62,000 bases of DNA from Phoronis australis (lineage: Eukaryota; Phoronida; Phoronidae). The DNA lies in the NCBI GenBank assembly GCA_002633005.1, contig NMRA01000661.1:1-62000 (forward strand). The letters are read 5' to 3'. A program made the translations under genes and the position numbers. Shown here in pieces: positions 1 to 11,417 of this stretch (its first letter is position 1; the number at the start of each line of letters is the position of its first letter). The notes under the pieces are model-generated. The model was given only the letters and a program-made list of their open reading frames with translations, was not told the DNA's origin and did no database searches.

Positions 1-107
1 AGTTACTAATGGTACCTTACTATCCGTCAACTTTTCAGCCAGCTATCTTCTGTCTGTCAGTATAATTGTGGCTGCATAAGAAGAAAGGACTTTTCATGTT
101 TTCGCAG

Positions 108-295
108 ATTGTGGTGGTAACTTCGTTGCTTCTAATGGTACATTTACAAGCCCATACTACCCAAACGCTTACCTCTACCGTCGAGAGTGCGTGTACAGAA
201 TTTCAGTACGACTTGGAAGACGAATCAAGCTCGTTGTTTACGATATTGCAGTGGGATTGTCACAGCATGCGTGCAGCTCCCAAAATTCGCTTTCC
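108..295 (+). CDS. CUB domain 1, first half (exon)
   Basis: The exon is preceded by a TTTTCGCAG acceptor and followed by GTAAGT. Translation in phase 1 gives the CUB opening CGGNFVASNGTFTSPYYPN, then a second cysteine (ECVYRI) and a third (HACSSQ). It ends in phase 0 inside the loop before the YDG motif. This is the first exon of the gene visible in the window; the codon split at its start (GAT, Asp, if the upstream exon ends in G) needs an upstream exon. Confidence 0.9.
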
Positions 296-2074
296 GTAAG
301 TTTAATGTTAGCAGGTAGTGAATTGGCTTGAAACTTCCTGAAACTCTTAGAACATTAATTGACAATAAGTTAATGGTGAGCGGGAATTGCAAATATTCTA
401 TTCAATTCAGATGCTATCTTTGCAAATTCGATTTAGATTCAAATCAATAGGTCAACCTACAATATTCCAGAACCTAATAGACTACATGCCACTTAACCAT
501 AGTGGTTTGAGTTCGGGGAATACGATGAAAATCTAAGAAAAAAATAAACTATGTGTATGTAGATGTACACAAGCAGATAAGTTAGCTATTTTACAGTGGA
601 ACTTTTTGCTGGTGTTTTTTTACCACTGTACAGAACCCAAACATGCCCAGGCTTTCAATGAAAATTGGTCATAAGTTGTTCGTGTTGACTTCAAATCCTC
701 AAAATGTGTTCATCTCGGGTCATCATTTCACGGTGTTGGCTTGCATTCATATTTTTTACGAGACCACAGTGTTTGATTTTTTAGAAATGAAATTCAGATC
801 TGTGTCAAAGTTTTTATTTACTTTTATGATAAATTTATTGTTTGAAATGAAAGTGATTTTTTCTGATTATTGCCTATTCACCAAATCACAAAAACAAAGG
901 TAAACAAAACGGTGAGTTGCGATGGTTTGTTCTTGAAATTCTTCATGGATGACTGGATATAGAACACGTGAAGCTTTTGAAAGCAGTTACAGCGTTTTTG
1001 AAAAAGGGTCAAGAAAAACTGGAATCGTGGGAAAAGTAAAAATGATCGTAAAAGAATACTTCACATACGTTTTTATTTATTTTTCACAAGATTTGGAGCA
1101 TCTCTTGATGCAATTTAAAGTGAAAATCAACGTTACTCATTTTCAATAGGGTCTTGGAAAAGCGATCAACCTTTCTACCTGCTTTAAAGCTTGTAGTGAC
1201 CTCGAAATACTCCTAGAAGTGTCATCTCCAGCACATTAGCGCAATTCCATTTCATTCGTAAACTTGTGTATGTACTTCGATTAAGAGTAAAATAGATTAT
1301 TTAGAAAGTTAGGGTGAAACATTGAGCGGCTTACTTTAGATGACTTACATCTTCACATCGGGTAATAAATGGTCTTGATATTCTACATTATGACCATGCG
1401 GCGGACGAATGGGGAAGATATAGCCATTCTGATCGTCGACGAAGTCAACGTTGTGTAAACGAAACGTCGTTGAAACTCACTGCAGAACAGAAATTTACCT
1501 TCCAATATACTACAAACAGAAGTGGGATTTACAAATAATCGTTTGTTATTCGTTTTGACTTGAACGGGGGTCACATAGAAGACGTCGATGTGACGTCCAA
1601 CACAACAAACTAACTTACTTCAAAATGTGACTTCTTTCTCGTGCACGTTAACACCAGTTCGTCACGTACATGTACAGGTATGCAAGTGTTCCTCCTTCAG
1701 AAATTGTGGTGTCTTGCCCTAACATACCCAGGTTGTATGCAAAACCAAAAATAGTTCGTGTGTTTGAACGTATTTCAACTTTTTAGACCACTGAATTGAC
1801 TAAAGCCCAATGTCAAAAGCATATTTAAGTCTGGCCGGCATGCCACTTATGGCCACATCACGTGACCTAATTAATATAAGTCGAGAAAAGATTTCTGCCC
1901 CGACCAGGACTCGACCCCACTGTGGCGTGCTGATCAGACATAAAAGTACCTGCGGTATGCATTTCCATGCAGATTTAAAAATTACACATTTGTATAAAGA
2001 CCCAAAGTCCTCAAAATGAGGTTCCTGTTTCTACCATCATTACGTTTGCACGCAACATTTATCCTACTTTGAAG
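296..2074 (+). other. Intron inside CUB 1
   Basis: AT-rich intron with no convincing coding sequence. The open frames at 643-903 and 949-1149 have no recognisable domain. A tRNA-3'-end-like stretch lies on the minus strand at 1893-1935 (listed separately). Otherwise I see nothing. Confidence 0.7.
1893..1935 (-). repeat. tRNA 3'-end-like relic, possible SINE piece
   Basis: Read on the minus strand, this stretch contains GGTCGAGTCCTGGTCGGGGC, which resembles a tRNA T-loop (TCGAGTC) followed by an acceptor-stem 3' half. No matching 5' half (TGCCCCG) is found at tRNA distance, so it is not a working tRNA gene. It may be the head of a tRNA-derived SINE or a chance match. Confidence 0.2.
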
Positions 2075-2246
2075 ATCTATGATGGAGTTCTAGACGATTC
2101 ACCACGTATTCTGAGACTGTGCGGTCGCAACAGGAACATCGCACCGATACAGTCTTCCTCAAACACCATGAAGCTCGTTTTTACCACAGGAGGAAGTGTG
2201 ATCAACAAAGGTTTCTCGGCCTCCTATTCGTCAGACAATCCTGCGG
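2075..2246 (+). CDS. CUB domain 1, second half (exon)
   Basis: Acceptor ATCCTACTTTGAAG, donor GTAGGT. It starts in phase 0 with IYDGVLDDSPRILRLCG, the classic CUB second-half signature (YDG, then the fourth cysteine in LCG). It ends with the GFSASY beta-strand and leaves in phase 1, ready for the next module. Confidence 0.9.
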
Positions 2247-3114
2247 GTAGGTGCAATTTTATTAGTTAGAATTTTGCCGCCATGGATGAATACTCATTTC
2301 GAAGCAATTCATACGCAGTTAATAATCCAACGAGCGGAAAGAGGATTCAATAGGCACCAACACTAGTATACGTCACCAGCAAAACCTAGGACACAATAGA
2401 GTGACTGAATAAAATATCCATTATTTGTAAAATCTATTGGTCCATTTACACCTATCTTTCTCCTATCTACATTGGCACTGCGTTTCTGTCGGTCATTTGT
2501 TCGGTCGTCTTCAGAAGTTACAGCGTTCTTAGAACTGAGAACGGGCACAAGTGTATGGTACACTTCCCTGGTCACATCATTTCATGGGGTTAGAACCAAC
2601 CATCCTTCTTGACTCCAAGGAAACGTGCATTCACTGCACCCAGTTATGTTTGTGTTGTGTTGCAACTGATTGTGTTTCGAAGGTGTGCTTTATTGCCACA
2701 CAATTCGACAGTAATTTAAATGATTCTGTTTTATCTAACTTTACTAAAGCCTGGCAGCGTTCTGTCGAAGTTTTACTTACTGAAGGTGAGACCTAGTGTG
2801 TATCGGTGAGTGAAATGAATCAAAATTAATTTTTAGTTTCTTCAACTGGTTTATTTCCACTGATGAAGCAACGTAGCGCCGTTTAGTGCTCTTTTCGCGA
2901 AAGTTCACGCCCTTAGGCATCAAATAAAAACGAAAAACAGACTGGTACCTAGAAAATAAATGGCTCGTAAAAATGAAGTCGAGCAACTTTACAACGAAGA
3001 TTGGGGCTCCCAAAAAGACGCAAATAATCGCTACCGTCTTTAAATTTTAATATTCCAGTTCCCACGTTGATGTCTGCTAGTAGTAGTAGAAGTAAATGAG
3101 GGCGAAGCCCTCAG

Positions 3115-3330
3115 ACAGCTTCGCGAGATCGGAAGATCTCGCCTTCTGTCCTTGCTGGGTTGGTGTGGACGCGGATCGAAGGCAGGACCTGGTAGGCCGG
3201 TGGTGGTAGAGGTGGTGTGCTTGATCTTTTTTCTGGAGACGGGACGCTGGCTGGATGGCAACAGCGTTATTGACATCGAAGAGGTTTTATTCACATGAAG
3301 CCGGCTTGATGGCAACAGCTGTCATGCTAC
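3115..3330 (-). mobile_element. Probable 3' flank of LINE fragment
   Basis: GC-richer than its surroundings, with short self-complementary runs (GAGGGCGAAGCCCTC; AGATCGGAAGATCT) and two copies of a GGATGGCAACAGC-like word (near 3253 and 3307). It adjoins the tandem repeats downstream of the reverse-transcriptase fragment on the minus strand and is probably part of the same insertion. It has no protein signature. Confidence 0.35.
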
Positions 3331-3340
3331 TGATTGTTTG

Positions 3341-3600
3341 TCTTTATACTGCTCCGTCGGGACAGTTACCAGTGGCACAGGCCCCGAACCCTTAGTGCTC
3401 CGGTAGCAGGTTGTCACGAGATTTGGTTATATTTATCCTGCCCCGTCGCCCCTTCGGAACAGTTACCAGTAGCGCAGGGCCCGAACCCTCAGTGCTCCGG
3501 TACATGGTTGTCACGACAGTTCGGTTGTCTTTATACTGCCCCGTCGGGACAGTTTTTACCAGCTGAGCAGGGCCAGGACCCTTAAGTGCTCCTGGAATAG
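3341..3600. repeat. Tandem repeat, three units of 90-98 bp
   Basis: The word TTATACTGCCCCGTCGGGACA (or a near variant) recurs at about 3343, 3433 and 3531. Each copy is followed by similar text including CAGTTACCAGT, CCCGAACCCT and AGTGCTCCGG. The spacing is 90 and 98 bp. The array lies just downstream of the minus-strand reverse-transcriptase fragment, so it is probably the retroelement's repetitive 3' UTR. Confidence 0.75.
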
Positions 3601-3891
3601 GTTTGTCTCGGAAATGCGTCTTAGCGTAGCTTCGCGGAGTGACTGCAGCCTGTCGGAGACAGTCTGCATTCCGGCGAGCTCGTGTAGCGTGTCAGTTCGT
3701 GAATATCTGGGCTGTCCGAGAGCAATTCTCAGCGCCCAGTTTTGTACTGTCTGTAGTTTTTCGATTGTAGAAGGAGCACAGGTTGAAATGTCGATGGCGT
3801 CATATTCGAATAGGGGTCTGATGAACATTTTGTAGATCAGTAGTAGGCAGTCGCTCCTAGCGCCCCACCCTGTGCCCTTCAATCGATACAT
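3556..3891 (-). mobile_element. Non-LTR retrotransposon RT C-terminal fragment
   Basis: The 111-residue minus-strand frame reads like the C-terminal thumb/connection end of a LINE (jockey/CR1-like) reverse transcriptase: YKMFIRPLFEYDAID, then KLQTVQNWALRIALGQPR, then a LHELAGMQTVSDR segment. This is the conserved stretch that follows the catalytic domain in such elements. The palm with its YADD box is absent, so this is a 5'-truncated dead copy. It sits in antisense orientation in the intron between CUB 1 and CUB 2. Confidence 0.8.
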
Positions 3892-5066
3892 AAGCTTGAT
3901 GATGTCTGCTAAGTAAAGGCAACAATTTCATAAACTCACCCTGCGTGTATTCTGCGCTGGTGTTAGCTCGTAGTAAATGTAAATGCGCAGCACTGATACA
4001 AACCGTATCCCAAAGACTATACACGTCACACATGCATCTTAGTTATGTTCGAAAAACTGTTTCGCTCATATCCAGTTTGTGGGCTTTGTTTTTGTCCTAT
4101 TTTGAACAAAAGTAGCATTCTCACAACTTTTTTATGTACAAGCTATGTGCGCTTTTACGTGTATGGTACGTCTCCATATTGTATGTTATTGATGAAAAAG
4201 ATAGTAAAATAATATTACCTGTTTTGCTAAAATATACAACGGAAAGTCACTCTGCTATTTTCTCTTGACGGTAATCGTGATTTAATTGACATCCCTTTTA
4301 TTGTAATTCAAGAGTTATCAGCAAGCTCCACTGTACACATATAATTTTCTTAATTTCAGCCAGTCTATGCGAGAAAATGATAGCATTAACACAAGCACTG
4401 CGTAACTTTTGATTATCAAATTTTGATGAACATTTCGGATAACTCAAACGAACGCGCGAAAAAATGCTTGCAGACAGTCTCGCCGTTCGGACATTCAGAC
4501 AAATATCATTTTCGGCGCTCTCTTTTCCAAAGATCGTAGGCATTTCTCTGTGCAAAGTGGTATAATGCTCTGCGGAACATCTGTTCCTTAATTACATGCA
4601 GGAATATCTAGCAAATGGAAGTCTTTGTATGCGGGCTAAGCTTTTTGAATGATGTATTCATGCAAGTTTTGGCTAAGATAGCTTTTGTAAAAACGTGTAT
4701 CATCACCTAAATTGTGTCAAATTCTAAAGCAATATCTGATCACCATCCGATATATTCTTGCTCTTAAAACGTGTATCATCACAAAGCACTAAACAAATAA
4801 CTGGATGTCATTTTCTACTTCAAGGGACAGTGGCCACATTTTGACGCCGATGCAGTTATGTTCGAGAATAATCAGTGTGTTTTAAAAATGCCCAAATGCT
4901 CTAAGTTGATGTTTGCCTTGCCCATTGGTTAACTATTTATTGCATTTGTAGATATGACTTCTTTCCAAGACTTGGAGCACTTAGAACGGTAAACACCAAA
5001 CATTGCTTTTGAGACTAATGGCGGGTTCATAACCACTAGTGTAAAACTGTTTAGCGTGATTTTCAG

Positions 5067-5270
5067 TGTGTGGGGGACTCATTACTGGTCCGCAGTCGGG
5101 AGTCGTACAGAGTCCTGGTTATGCAGGTGGCACGTACCCTAACAACATCCAGTGCACTTGGATTGTCGCTGCTCCTAATAGCACTGGTTGGTCAATCGAG
5201 CTAGATTTTACTTCGTTTGACCTGGAATCAAGCTTAACATGTCGTCATGACTTCATCGAAGTCAAAGAAG
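5067..5270 (+). CDS. CUB domain 2, first half (exon)
   Basis: Acceptor GATTTTCAG, donor GTAAGT. Phase 1 translation gives VCGGLITGPQSGVVQSPGY, then NNIQCTWIV and FDLESSLTCRHDFIEV, which hold the first three CUB cysteines and the F-D-L-E strand. It ends in phase 1 after VKE. Confidence 0.92.
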
Positions 5271-8200
5271 GTAAGTTTGTCTGAATAAGAAAGGTCTGAG
5301 AAAAATCGAATATCCTGTAGTTTTGACGCGCTTCACTAATGTCAAAAGCCGAATTTTCGAAATACAAGCTCCATCTTGGGTTAGCCGGTTTCTTCCATAA
5401 ACGCTAGAAAGTGTTTGCACAGTGCGTTGTCTCAGTCAAGCACAGCTCGCCAAATGTATGTTTTTTCCTGTGCATGCATTTCTAGAGTCGTTCATGCGTG
5501 CGTCTATTTTCTTGGATAATTGTGTTCTTGCTATACTGAAACCTACGCTACTGATCTTTATGTTCAACAGAACATTGTTATAGTCATTAGACTTGAGCAA
5601 CATGTACATGTACATGTACAACCTCACGCTCAAGCTCCAGGGATCGAGTTTAGAATTGAAGTGGTAGGTGTGAGTCTTGGGACTTTCAAGTGCAAATTAC
5701 ATGCAGAACCGAATATTTATCGTCCCAAATTATAATATAACCGAGCACAGAATAAACAAATAAACATTGTAACGCCGTTCTTTTGTTGGTGAAAGTACCG
5801 AATGTAACCTGTATGTTGAACCCGAGTTCGAAGATTATCCAGAATTTGCGTCGTTTTGTTCTTTCTCAACAGTTTTGTTAACTTCAAGGTCTATTTCTAA
5901 ATAAACCAGCTAAGTTTACTGGGTAACGTTGCTGAATTGTTGTAGAGACTGTCACGATTTTATATCTTTGATAACCTTGTAGTATATGCAATGACAAAAC
6001 AATGTTTGTATTTGCCCAAGACATAAATGGCCGTCATCTTAGATTTTACAAAATGACTGTCATGAAAAAAGTTTCAGGCACTAAATAAGCTTTTACTTCG
6101 GCGGCTAAACTGCCATTTCAGTGCCAATCAATCCACTGTTATCAAAATAACTACAATGCTAAATTCAACTAAAAAATAATTGCCTATATAAAGCCTTGCA
6201 CCCATGTTGCTTTGCCTGTACGAGAGAACAGTCCTGTGATGTCTGTGCCTTCAAAAGCATGGGGGCTGGTGAAGTATTTCTTCTTTCTGCATACGGTGAG
6301 GTTGCCATCCAATTTTATGACAGCTAATCTTCCTGTGAAGGTTATGCTGTACACGTAGCCAAGTTCTCGATCATATGGATCAAGTTCAGTTTGTCTAGGT
6401 GTGGTAGTATTGTTTGTACCATCTGGGACTTGGAAACTACTGGTTCCACGGTGAAATCGTGGTTCCCAATGACCTTTATCCATTTGATGTAACAGCCAGT
6501 ACCACCAGTCCACCGCACTTGTCACTGAACTCCTTTAGTTGACCATTGTTGTCTCGGCGTTTCACTGACTCCTGTATAAGCTTGTTCGACATTCTTCTAT
6601 ACAAGCACTCATGAGACCCATTGATGTCGGCAGGTCGTGAGCATATACAGTGTAGCAGGGGTATCGATACTTGTCCTATTTAGCAGCAAGTGAGATTCCA
6701 TGTTTCAATATGACTGTCTTGATCTTATTTATTCCTCTTGACAAGACTTGGCCTAAGATTATGAAGCCCTCTTATTTTGTTGGACTGACTCATGAACTTT
6801 TTTGCAATGCAGAAATGTTCTGGTGAAAGCTAGAAGAGTGGCTGTCGTCTCGCATTGTCTTGGTTTGATAAGCCGACGAGCCCAAAAGTGATTGTTATCA
6901 ACTTGTTCAGATGATCGCTTGTATCGCTGCTCTTCCCGACGGATGCCAAGAGAATGTCATTATTCGTGACGCAAGGCTACCTGTTTGTAGCTCTTCACAG
7001 GCTAATTGATCTTTAGATCGTGCTCGTCTTTGGGGTGCCTAGGTTTTGTTTAATTCGATCAAAAACGAAGAAAATCTCGCTCAACAGTTCTCCGGCTTGT
7101 AGATGATGCACCATTGCCTGTCGCAGCAACACGATTACCTCTACTCCATATAGATACTTCATCACTACTTCGAACATTGTATTTGAATCTTCGAAAACTG
7201 TGATAAAATCATCAGTGGCCTACAATTCAAGTTGAGTGCTTTTTTATCAGTCAGCTTTTGTGTGGTTACCCCGACCCCCCTCGGAAGAGAAAGCTTTATC
7301 TGCCTCTGATTCTTTCTGGCTGTCGATTTCATTTATAAAGTGTCCTCTATAAATTACTCTGTTGCCATTTCATAGAGAGCCACTTATATGACAGTGTGGG
7401 CAGGAGGTGTAAGTTTGTGCTGGGTACATGTAAGATTTGTTTTGTTGTTGCAGAGTCATAGACATCACTTTCAATCTAGGCACTGTGAATACCTGAGTTC
7501 TCACATATATAGGTCTCCCAGTCGGGACAACTGAACATTTCAGGTAAAGCTTTCTTTTATACAGATGTAAGTTTGAACACGTGCCATGTCAAATAAACTT
7601 ACTGTGGGAGGATCTTCAACAGCAGCCAGCTTTCTCAGTTCCCACACTTGCCGGTAGTAGAGCTCGGACTAGGCTTGCTTTGAGGCAAAAGTGACTTGTA
7701 TCCTGCCTCGCTTGCTTGTTGCTTCCTCAGATTCGATTTTAAGGATTCAAAATTCTCCCGCTGGTAATCATGTGGTTTATTCTCTTAGCAAGCTGGGATT
7801 CCGGATTTCCACATTGCAGCACATCCATATGTCCATATGGATCATGGTGATGAAAGCACACAGCAAGCCTGGAACTGACGATGACGATGATGGTGATGCC
7901 CTTAAGACTCCCTGATTGTCTTGAATGTTTGGCACATTTTTGTCATGAAGAGCATGTCGGCTTCACATTAACTTAGTGGGGCATCCGTGCCTGATTACGT
8001 GTAAAACCGCCAATGAAATTGGATATCAGTCAATTAAATGTCTTGATTGAATCTAGGATATTTGTGTTAAGAGCATTGGATTCGTTGGCCCTGAAATGGT
8101 TGCCTGGTGGTCTTTGAGTATTTTAACGTTGGCAGAAACTGTAATACTCTTTTTCCCACGACATTCAGAAGATTGCGATGTTAGCTTTCATATAACGCCA

Positions 8201-9148
8201 ACTTTGAAAAAGTATAGCTCGATTAAATTACAACACAATCAACGGAGGAAATAATGTCCTTAGCTGTCACCTTAGATTATCCATGATGATTTGGTTAAAC
8301 CGGAGATTTTTTGACAAGTTCAATCAAAATAATTTGGGACGTAATCCTTAAATTAGGGTGTTGAATAAAGAGATCCCAACTTAATTTTAATAATATTGAG
8401 AACACAATGTACAATTGACCTTCGATTTGCATCAATGACAAAAATTGACTTAGCACTGAGACTCAAACAGCATAAGAAAGACAACCAGTGTTTCCAAAAA
8501 ATCCACAAATACGCAGTAGATTTAGGGAGTTTAGTTGAGTCCATATTTGGGACTGTTTCATGCAACCGGGCGTAGAAGACTTACTCCTGCATGCGCAATG
8601 GCGTTCAACATAAATTCTCAGTAACGTGGTCTTGACATTCACAACGGCATGGTAACATGAGGTCGCTGGAAAGAACGTATGACGGCCATGCGCACTTCTA
8701 TCGTTAATATCTATGGTGTTTTTACGAATCTCTGGAAGCGGTTTTGTATGCGAGTTGATTTCATGCAAAAAGGCACATGTCTCCGAAATCATGAAAAGAA
8801 AGACATGTGGGGGTAATATTTCTTCAACTTTCAATTTAGTTTTGTTCTACTGTGGTACCAAATAAGTATAGCGCCAACATTTACGTACACAAAAGGAGAC
8901 GATAATTTCCTACACTCCATTTTCCATAAGATTAGGTGTCTTGTGTAATGAGCGTTCAAGCCAATTCTCTAACGTAAACCCAGTTTAACGTCACGTTTTG
9001 TCCAGCCATTAAAGAGGAGTTATTGTTGCTGTTGGTCTATATCCACGTCTTGGCGAACAAAACACAAAATTCCAGTCCTTGCTTTTTATGCCTGTTCCCT
9101 ACTATACGTAAGACATCCTTTTACAAAAATTAGTGTCTATTTTTGCAG
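5271..9148 (+). other. Intron inside CUB 2
   Basis: A long (3.9 kb) intron. The middle (about 6184-7930) contains decayed coding-like sequence on the minus strand, listed separately. A (CATGTA) run lies near 5600. The remaining parts show nothing recognisable. Confidence 0.7.
6184..7930 (-). pseudogene. Decayed coding-like block, unrecognised
   Basis: Read on the minus strand, several open stretches with protein-like composition follow one another in changing frames. About 7600-7680 contains YYRQVWELRKLAAVEDPPT. About 6990-7215 contains VVMKYLYGVEVIVLLRQAMV and LLSEIFFVFDRIKQN. About 6770-6940 contains NNHFWARRLIKPRQCETTA. The last frame is 6184-6525, containing DPYDRELGYVYSITFTGRLA and ending at a stop. 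Stops and frame changes between them suggest an old pseudogene or transposon body. I do not recognise the family and infer no function. It could also be an unspliced antisense gene, because a donor-like GTAAGT follows the DPPT stretch. Confidence 0.35.
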
Positions 9149-9313
9149 GTTCAGATGGGAATCAACTTGTTGGACGTTATTGTGGTAGCAATGCTACCAA
9201 CACTAATCTGCCATGGCCACTCCTCATTCTGTCACCATGGACGATACACGTTAGGTTTCGAACCGACTTTTCAGGCACCCGCAGAGGATTTAATCTAACT
9301 TATAGTTTCTCAG
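9149..9313 (+). CDS. CUB domain 2, second half (exon)
   Basis: Acceptor ATTTTTGCAG, donor GTAAAT. It reads GSDGNQLVGRYCGSNATN with the fourth CUB cysteine, then a VRFRTDFSGTRRGFNLTYSF strand pair that closes the domain. Phase 1 at both ends. Candidate N-glycosylation sites are NAT and NLT. Confidence 0.9.
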
Positions 9314-9619
9314 GTAAATTCCACTTACTGTGATAGGCATTGCCTGAATTGAAGACGCATTGTGGTATTGCCTGCAGTAATTTTAGTTTCACATTAGAAC
9401 ACTTGGCGAGTTTGAACTTTCAAAAACCACGATAATGAACCGACTGAATTTTAGCGATGTGACCGTGCTTATTATTTTCACTTTAAGCAAGGTCAATGGC
9501 AGCCGAAGTCGCTGAACCACTTGATTTTCACGCAACAGTGACGTTGAAAATCAAAGTAGCAGTTTTGTGGGTGTTAATGAGACAGACATGAAACTTTGGT
9601 TTAACACTTATATTTAGTC

Positions 9620-9905
9620 CCATACGCGTTGAATAAGTTGAGTGCAATAGGGCCATGTGTCATTGTTTTCCGTATAGCACTCCCGGACCACTTCAACAAG
9701 GAAGGTTCAAAAGGGCCAATGTCGACTCGACGTCGTAAGCTGGCTGGATCATCAAACTTTCCCAAAATAGTTTAAAGTAATAAAGTTGGAGCTGTATAAA
9801 TGACACTCAACATGCAATCAGGTCACAGACGTAACATCCGGTACAAAACTGTTAATTATGTAACACTAAATCTGCCTGTTTTTTGCTAAATAATGTATCA
9901 TCTGC
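9620..9905. repeat. Intron block homologous to 13650-13905
   Basis: Shared words in the same order include GTTGAGTG, GGCCATGT, TTTCCGTA, GTCAATGTCGA (or a near variant), ACAAAACTGTTAATT and TTTGCTAAA. The partner lies inside the CUB 4 intron. Either the repeat is dispersed or intron DNA was copied when CUB modules duplicated. Confidence 0.7.
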
Positions 9906-9929
9906 AACCCAGGCAGCGATTCCACAACT

Positions 9930-9970
9930 CCCTCAACCCACGACCACCTCAACCTACGACTTGTGGCAAC
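9930..9970. repeat. CGACCCACGACC-type minisatellite scrap
   Basis: Reads CCTCAACCCACGACCACC, followed by CTCAACCTACGAC. It is related to the GTCGTGGGTCGAGG repeats at 10745-10850, 29930-29985 and 30520-30630. Confidence 0.55.
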
Positions 9971-10120
9971 AGAGGTATATTTTTTGTGCATTTTACATAT
10001 TTCATAATCATATTACGTCGCCGAGCGACTATCCCATGAGACATACCAGCTCGCGAGTCTGCTCTGGCTCAAATCTGGTGATTAAAAATAGAAAGTGACG
10101 CGACAACGAGATCTGGCTTG

Positions 10121-10260
10121 CGTTCAGTAACGAGAGGACCTACGTTAGGACCTAGCTAAAATTTAGACAAAGTCACGTGCTCTTATTTAAAAGACACGGT
10201 GATATCTCACATAATCTCGCGTAGTCTTGCTTTTTAGCGAGGTCCTAGTGTTACTGAACG
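10121..10260. mobile_element. Small inverted-repeat element (MITE-like)
   Basis: The left end, CGTTCAGTAACGAGAGGACC, is matched in reverse complement by the right end, CGTTCAGTAACACTAGGACC, and the similarity runs on into a GCTAAAA word on each side. The total length is about 140 bp with no coding capacity. A related end occurs near 29990-30019. No clear target-site duplication is visible. Confidence 0.7.
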
Positions 10261-10744
10261 GGAGGCTGAAATAGGGAATTGAGAGCACACAGTCGTCACG
10301 GGCAGCTATCAATCCAATGTCTCAGTTCTACTAAACTTAGGAGAGAATCCGTTAACATTATTTCACATTTTTTTATTTGGTTTCTATTTTATACTCGTTT
10401 ACAGTATTCCCCATGTAACGGTGAAATTTTTTGTTAACGTTTTGGTTTTTCAACTGTGTAGTTACTGATGAGTTTTACAGTTTTGTCGGTTCTCACAACT
10501 ATTCGCAAAAAAACGTTGAATCTGTCATTCACTGAAAAGCAGACGAGACGATTACACTTTGTGGAACGACATTTGTAACGTTGGCAGGTCTTTAATTTGA
10601 TTTGGTCACGTTGTGTTATTTCCCTGTTTTTTGAATTTCAAACTTGCCGAATGGACTCTCTTAATTGCAAAAAACAGTGAAAAGCCAGCCGAGCTCACGG
10701 CCCTGCAAGTCGGAGCTTGTTCTATGTTCAGATCGAGTCAGGTT

Positions 10745-10850
10745 TGTGTAGACTGCTTCGAGGCGGTGTGGGTCGTGGATCCAGAGGGTCACGAGTCGAG
10801 GGGATTGTACATGTAGGTCGAGGCGGTCGGGGGTGTGGGGTTCGAGCAAT
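10745..10850. repeat. G-rich GTCGTGG/GTCGAGG repeat
   Basis: An imperfect G-rich tract of words such as GTGGGTCGTGG, GAGTCGAGGGG and GGTCGAGGCGG. It belongs to the same dispersed minisatellite family as 30520-30630. The open frames crossing it are low-complexity and not genes. Confidence 0.6.
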
Positions 10851-11295
10851 TTTAAAAAAATCCCCTCTTACATGGCAAACGCACGTGCACAAAGTCAGCG
10901 CACCCTTGAGAAACAGCATGCGCGCATCCAGCCATTAATATGGGGGGCTCGAATCTCTGAAAAAGTGGACCTTTTGGTCACAAAAAGCGGGAGGACTAAA
11001 AGAATAAAAGGCACCACCTCCAAGTCTGTGACTCTTGCGTCTGCGTCTTTTTAGTGCACTTTTGTCTCGTTTTCTCGGACTTTTTGTTTCTCTGAGGCGG
11101 ACCTTTTTACTCACTTCGCTGGGTGCGCGCATGAACAGAAGCTACATGTAGCAAAATGTCCAAAAATGCTGTGACTTTGAGATCGATGTACCTCTTTCAT
11201 GAAAGTCTGGGTATGTTTGACATGTTGACCTTTACTTTTGTACGAGTTTCTTTGCCACATGCTGCAAACATCTCGATGTTAACTTTATTTCATAG

Positions 11296-11417
11296 AATGT
11301 GGCGGTGTGCTGTCTGACGCTAGTGGCATTATCACCAGCCCCAACTACCCTTCCGCATATCATCTTAATGTAGCATGTGTGTGGGTAATTCAAGCACCAA
11401 ACGGTCACAAGATACAG
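11296..11417 (+). CDS. CUB domain 3, first part (exon)
   Basis: Acceptor TTATTTCATAG, donor GTAGGA. Phase 1 reading gives ECGGVLSDASGIITSPNYP, then VACVWVIQAPNGHKIQ. It ends in phase 0, but the next certain exon (12801) starts in phase 1 and residues between HKIQ and DPTLEF are missing. Either a micro-exon is present (11777-11789) or a downstream donor near 11438 is used. Confidence 0.88.

Larger units (their letters stand above)
2247..5066 (+). other. Intron between CUB 1 and CUB 2
   Basis: Phase 1 intron. It holds the antisense LINE fragment and its tail repeats (about 3115-3891). The remaining parts, 2250-3040 and 3900-5060, show no coding, RNA or repeat signal that I can name. Confidence 0.75.
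9314..11295 (+). other. Intron between CUB 2 and CUB 3
   Basis: Contains a block homologous to another intron of the same gene (9620-9905), short CGACCCACGACC-type repeats (about 9935-9965 and 10745-10850) and a small inverted-repeat element (10121-10260). No exon is needed here: 9313 (phase 1) splices in frame to 11296. Confidence 0.75.

Noticed and set aside
9917-9974. Possible Pro/Thr linker exon between CUB 2 and CUB 3
   Set aside because: No acceptor gives a frame that also ends in the needed phase 1, the text is minisatellite-like, and 9313 splices cleanly to 11296 without it.
10717-10938. Overlapping frames on both strands near 10.8 kb
   Set aside because: Low-complexity Gly/Arg or Pro/Arg translation of the G-rich minisatellite.
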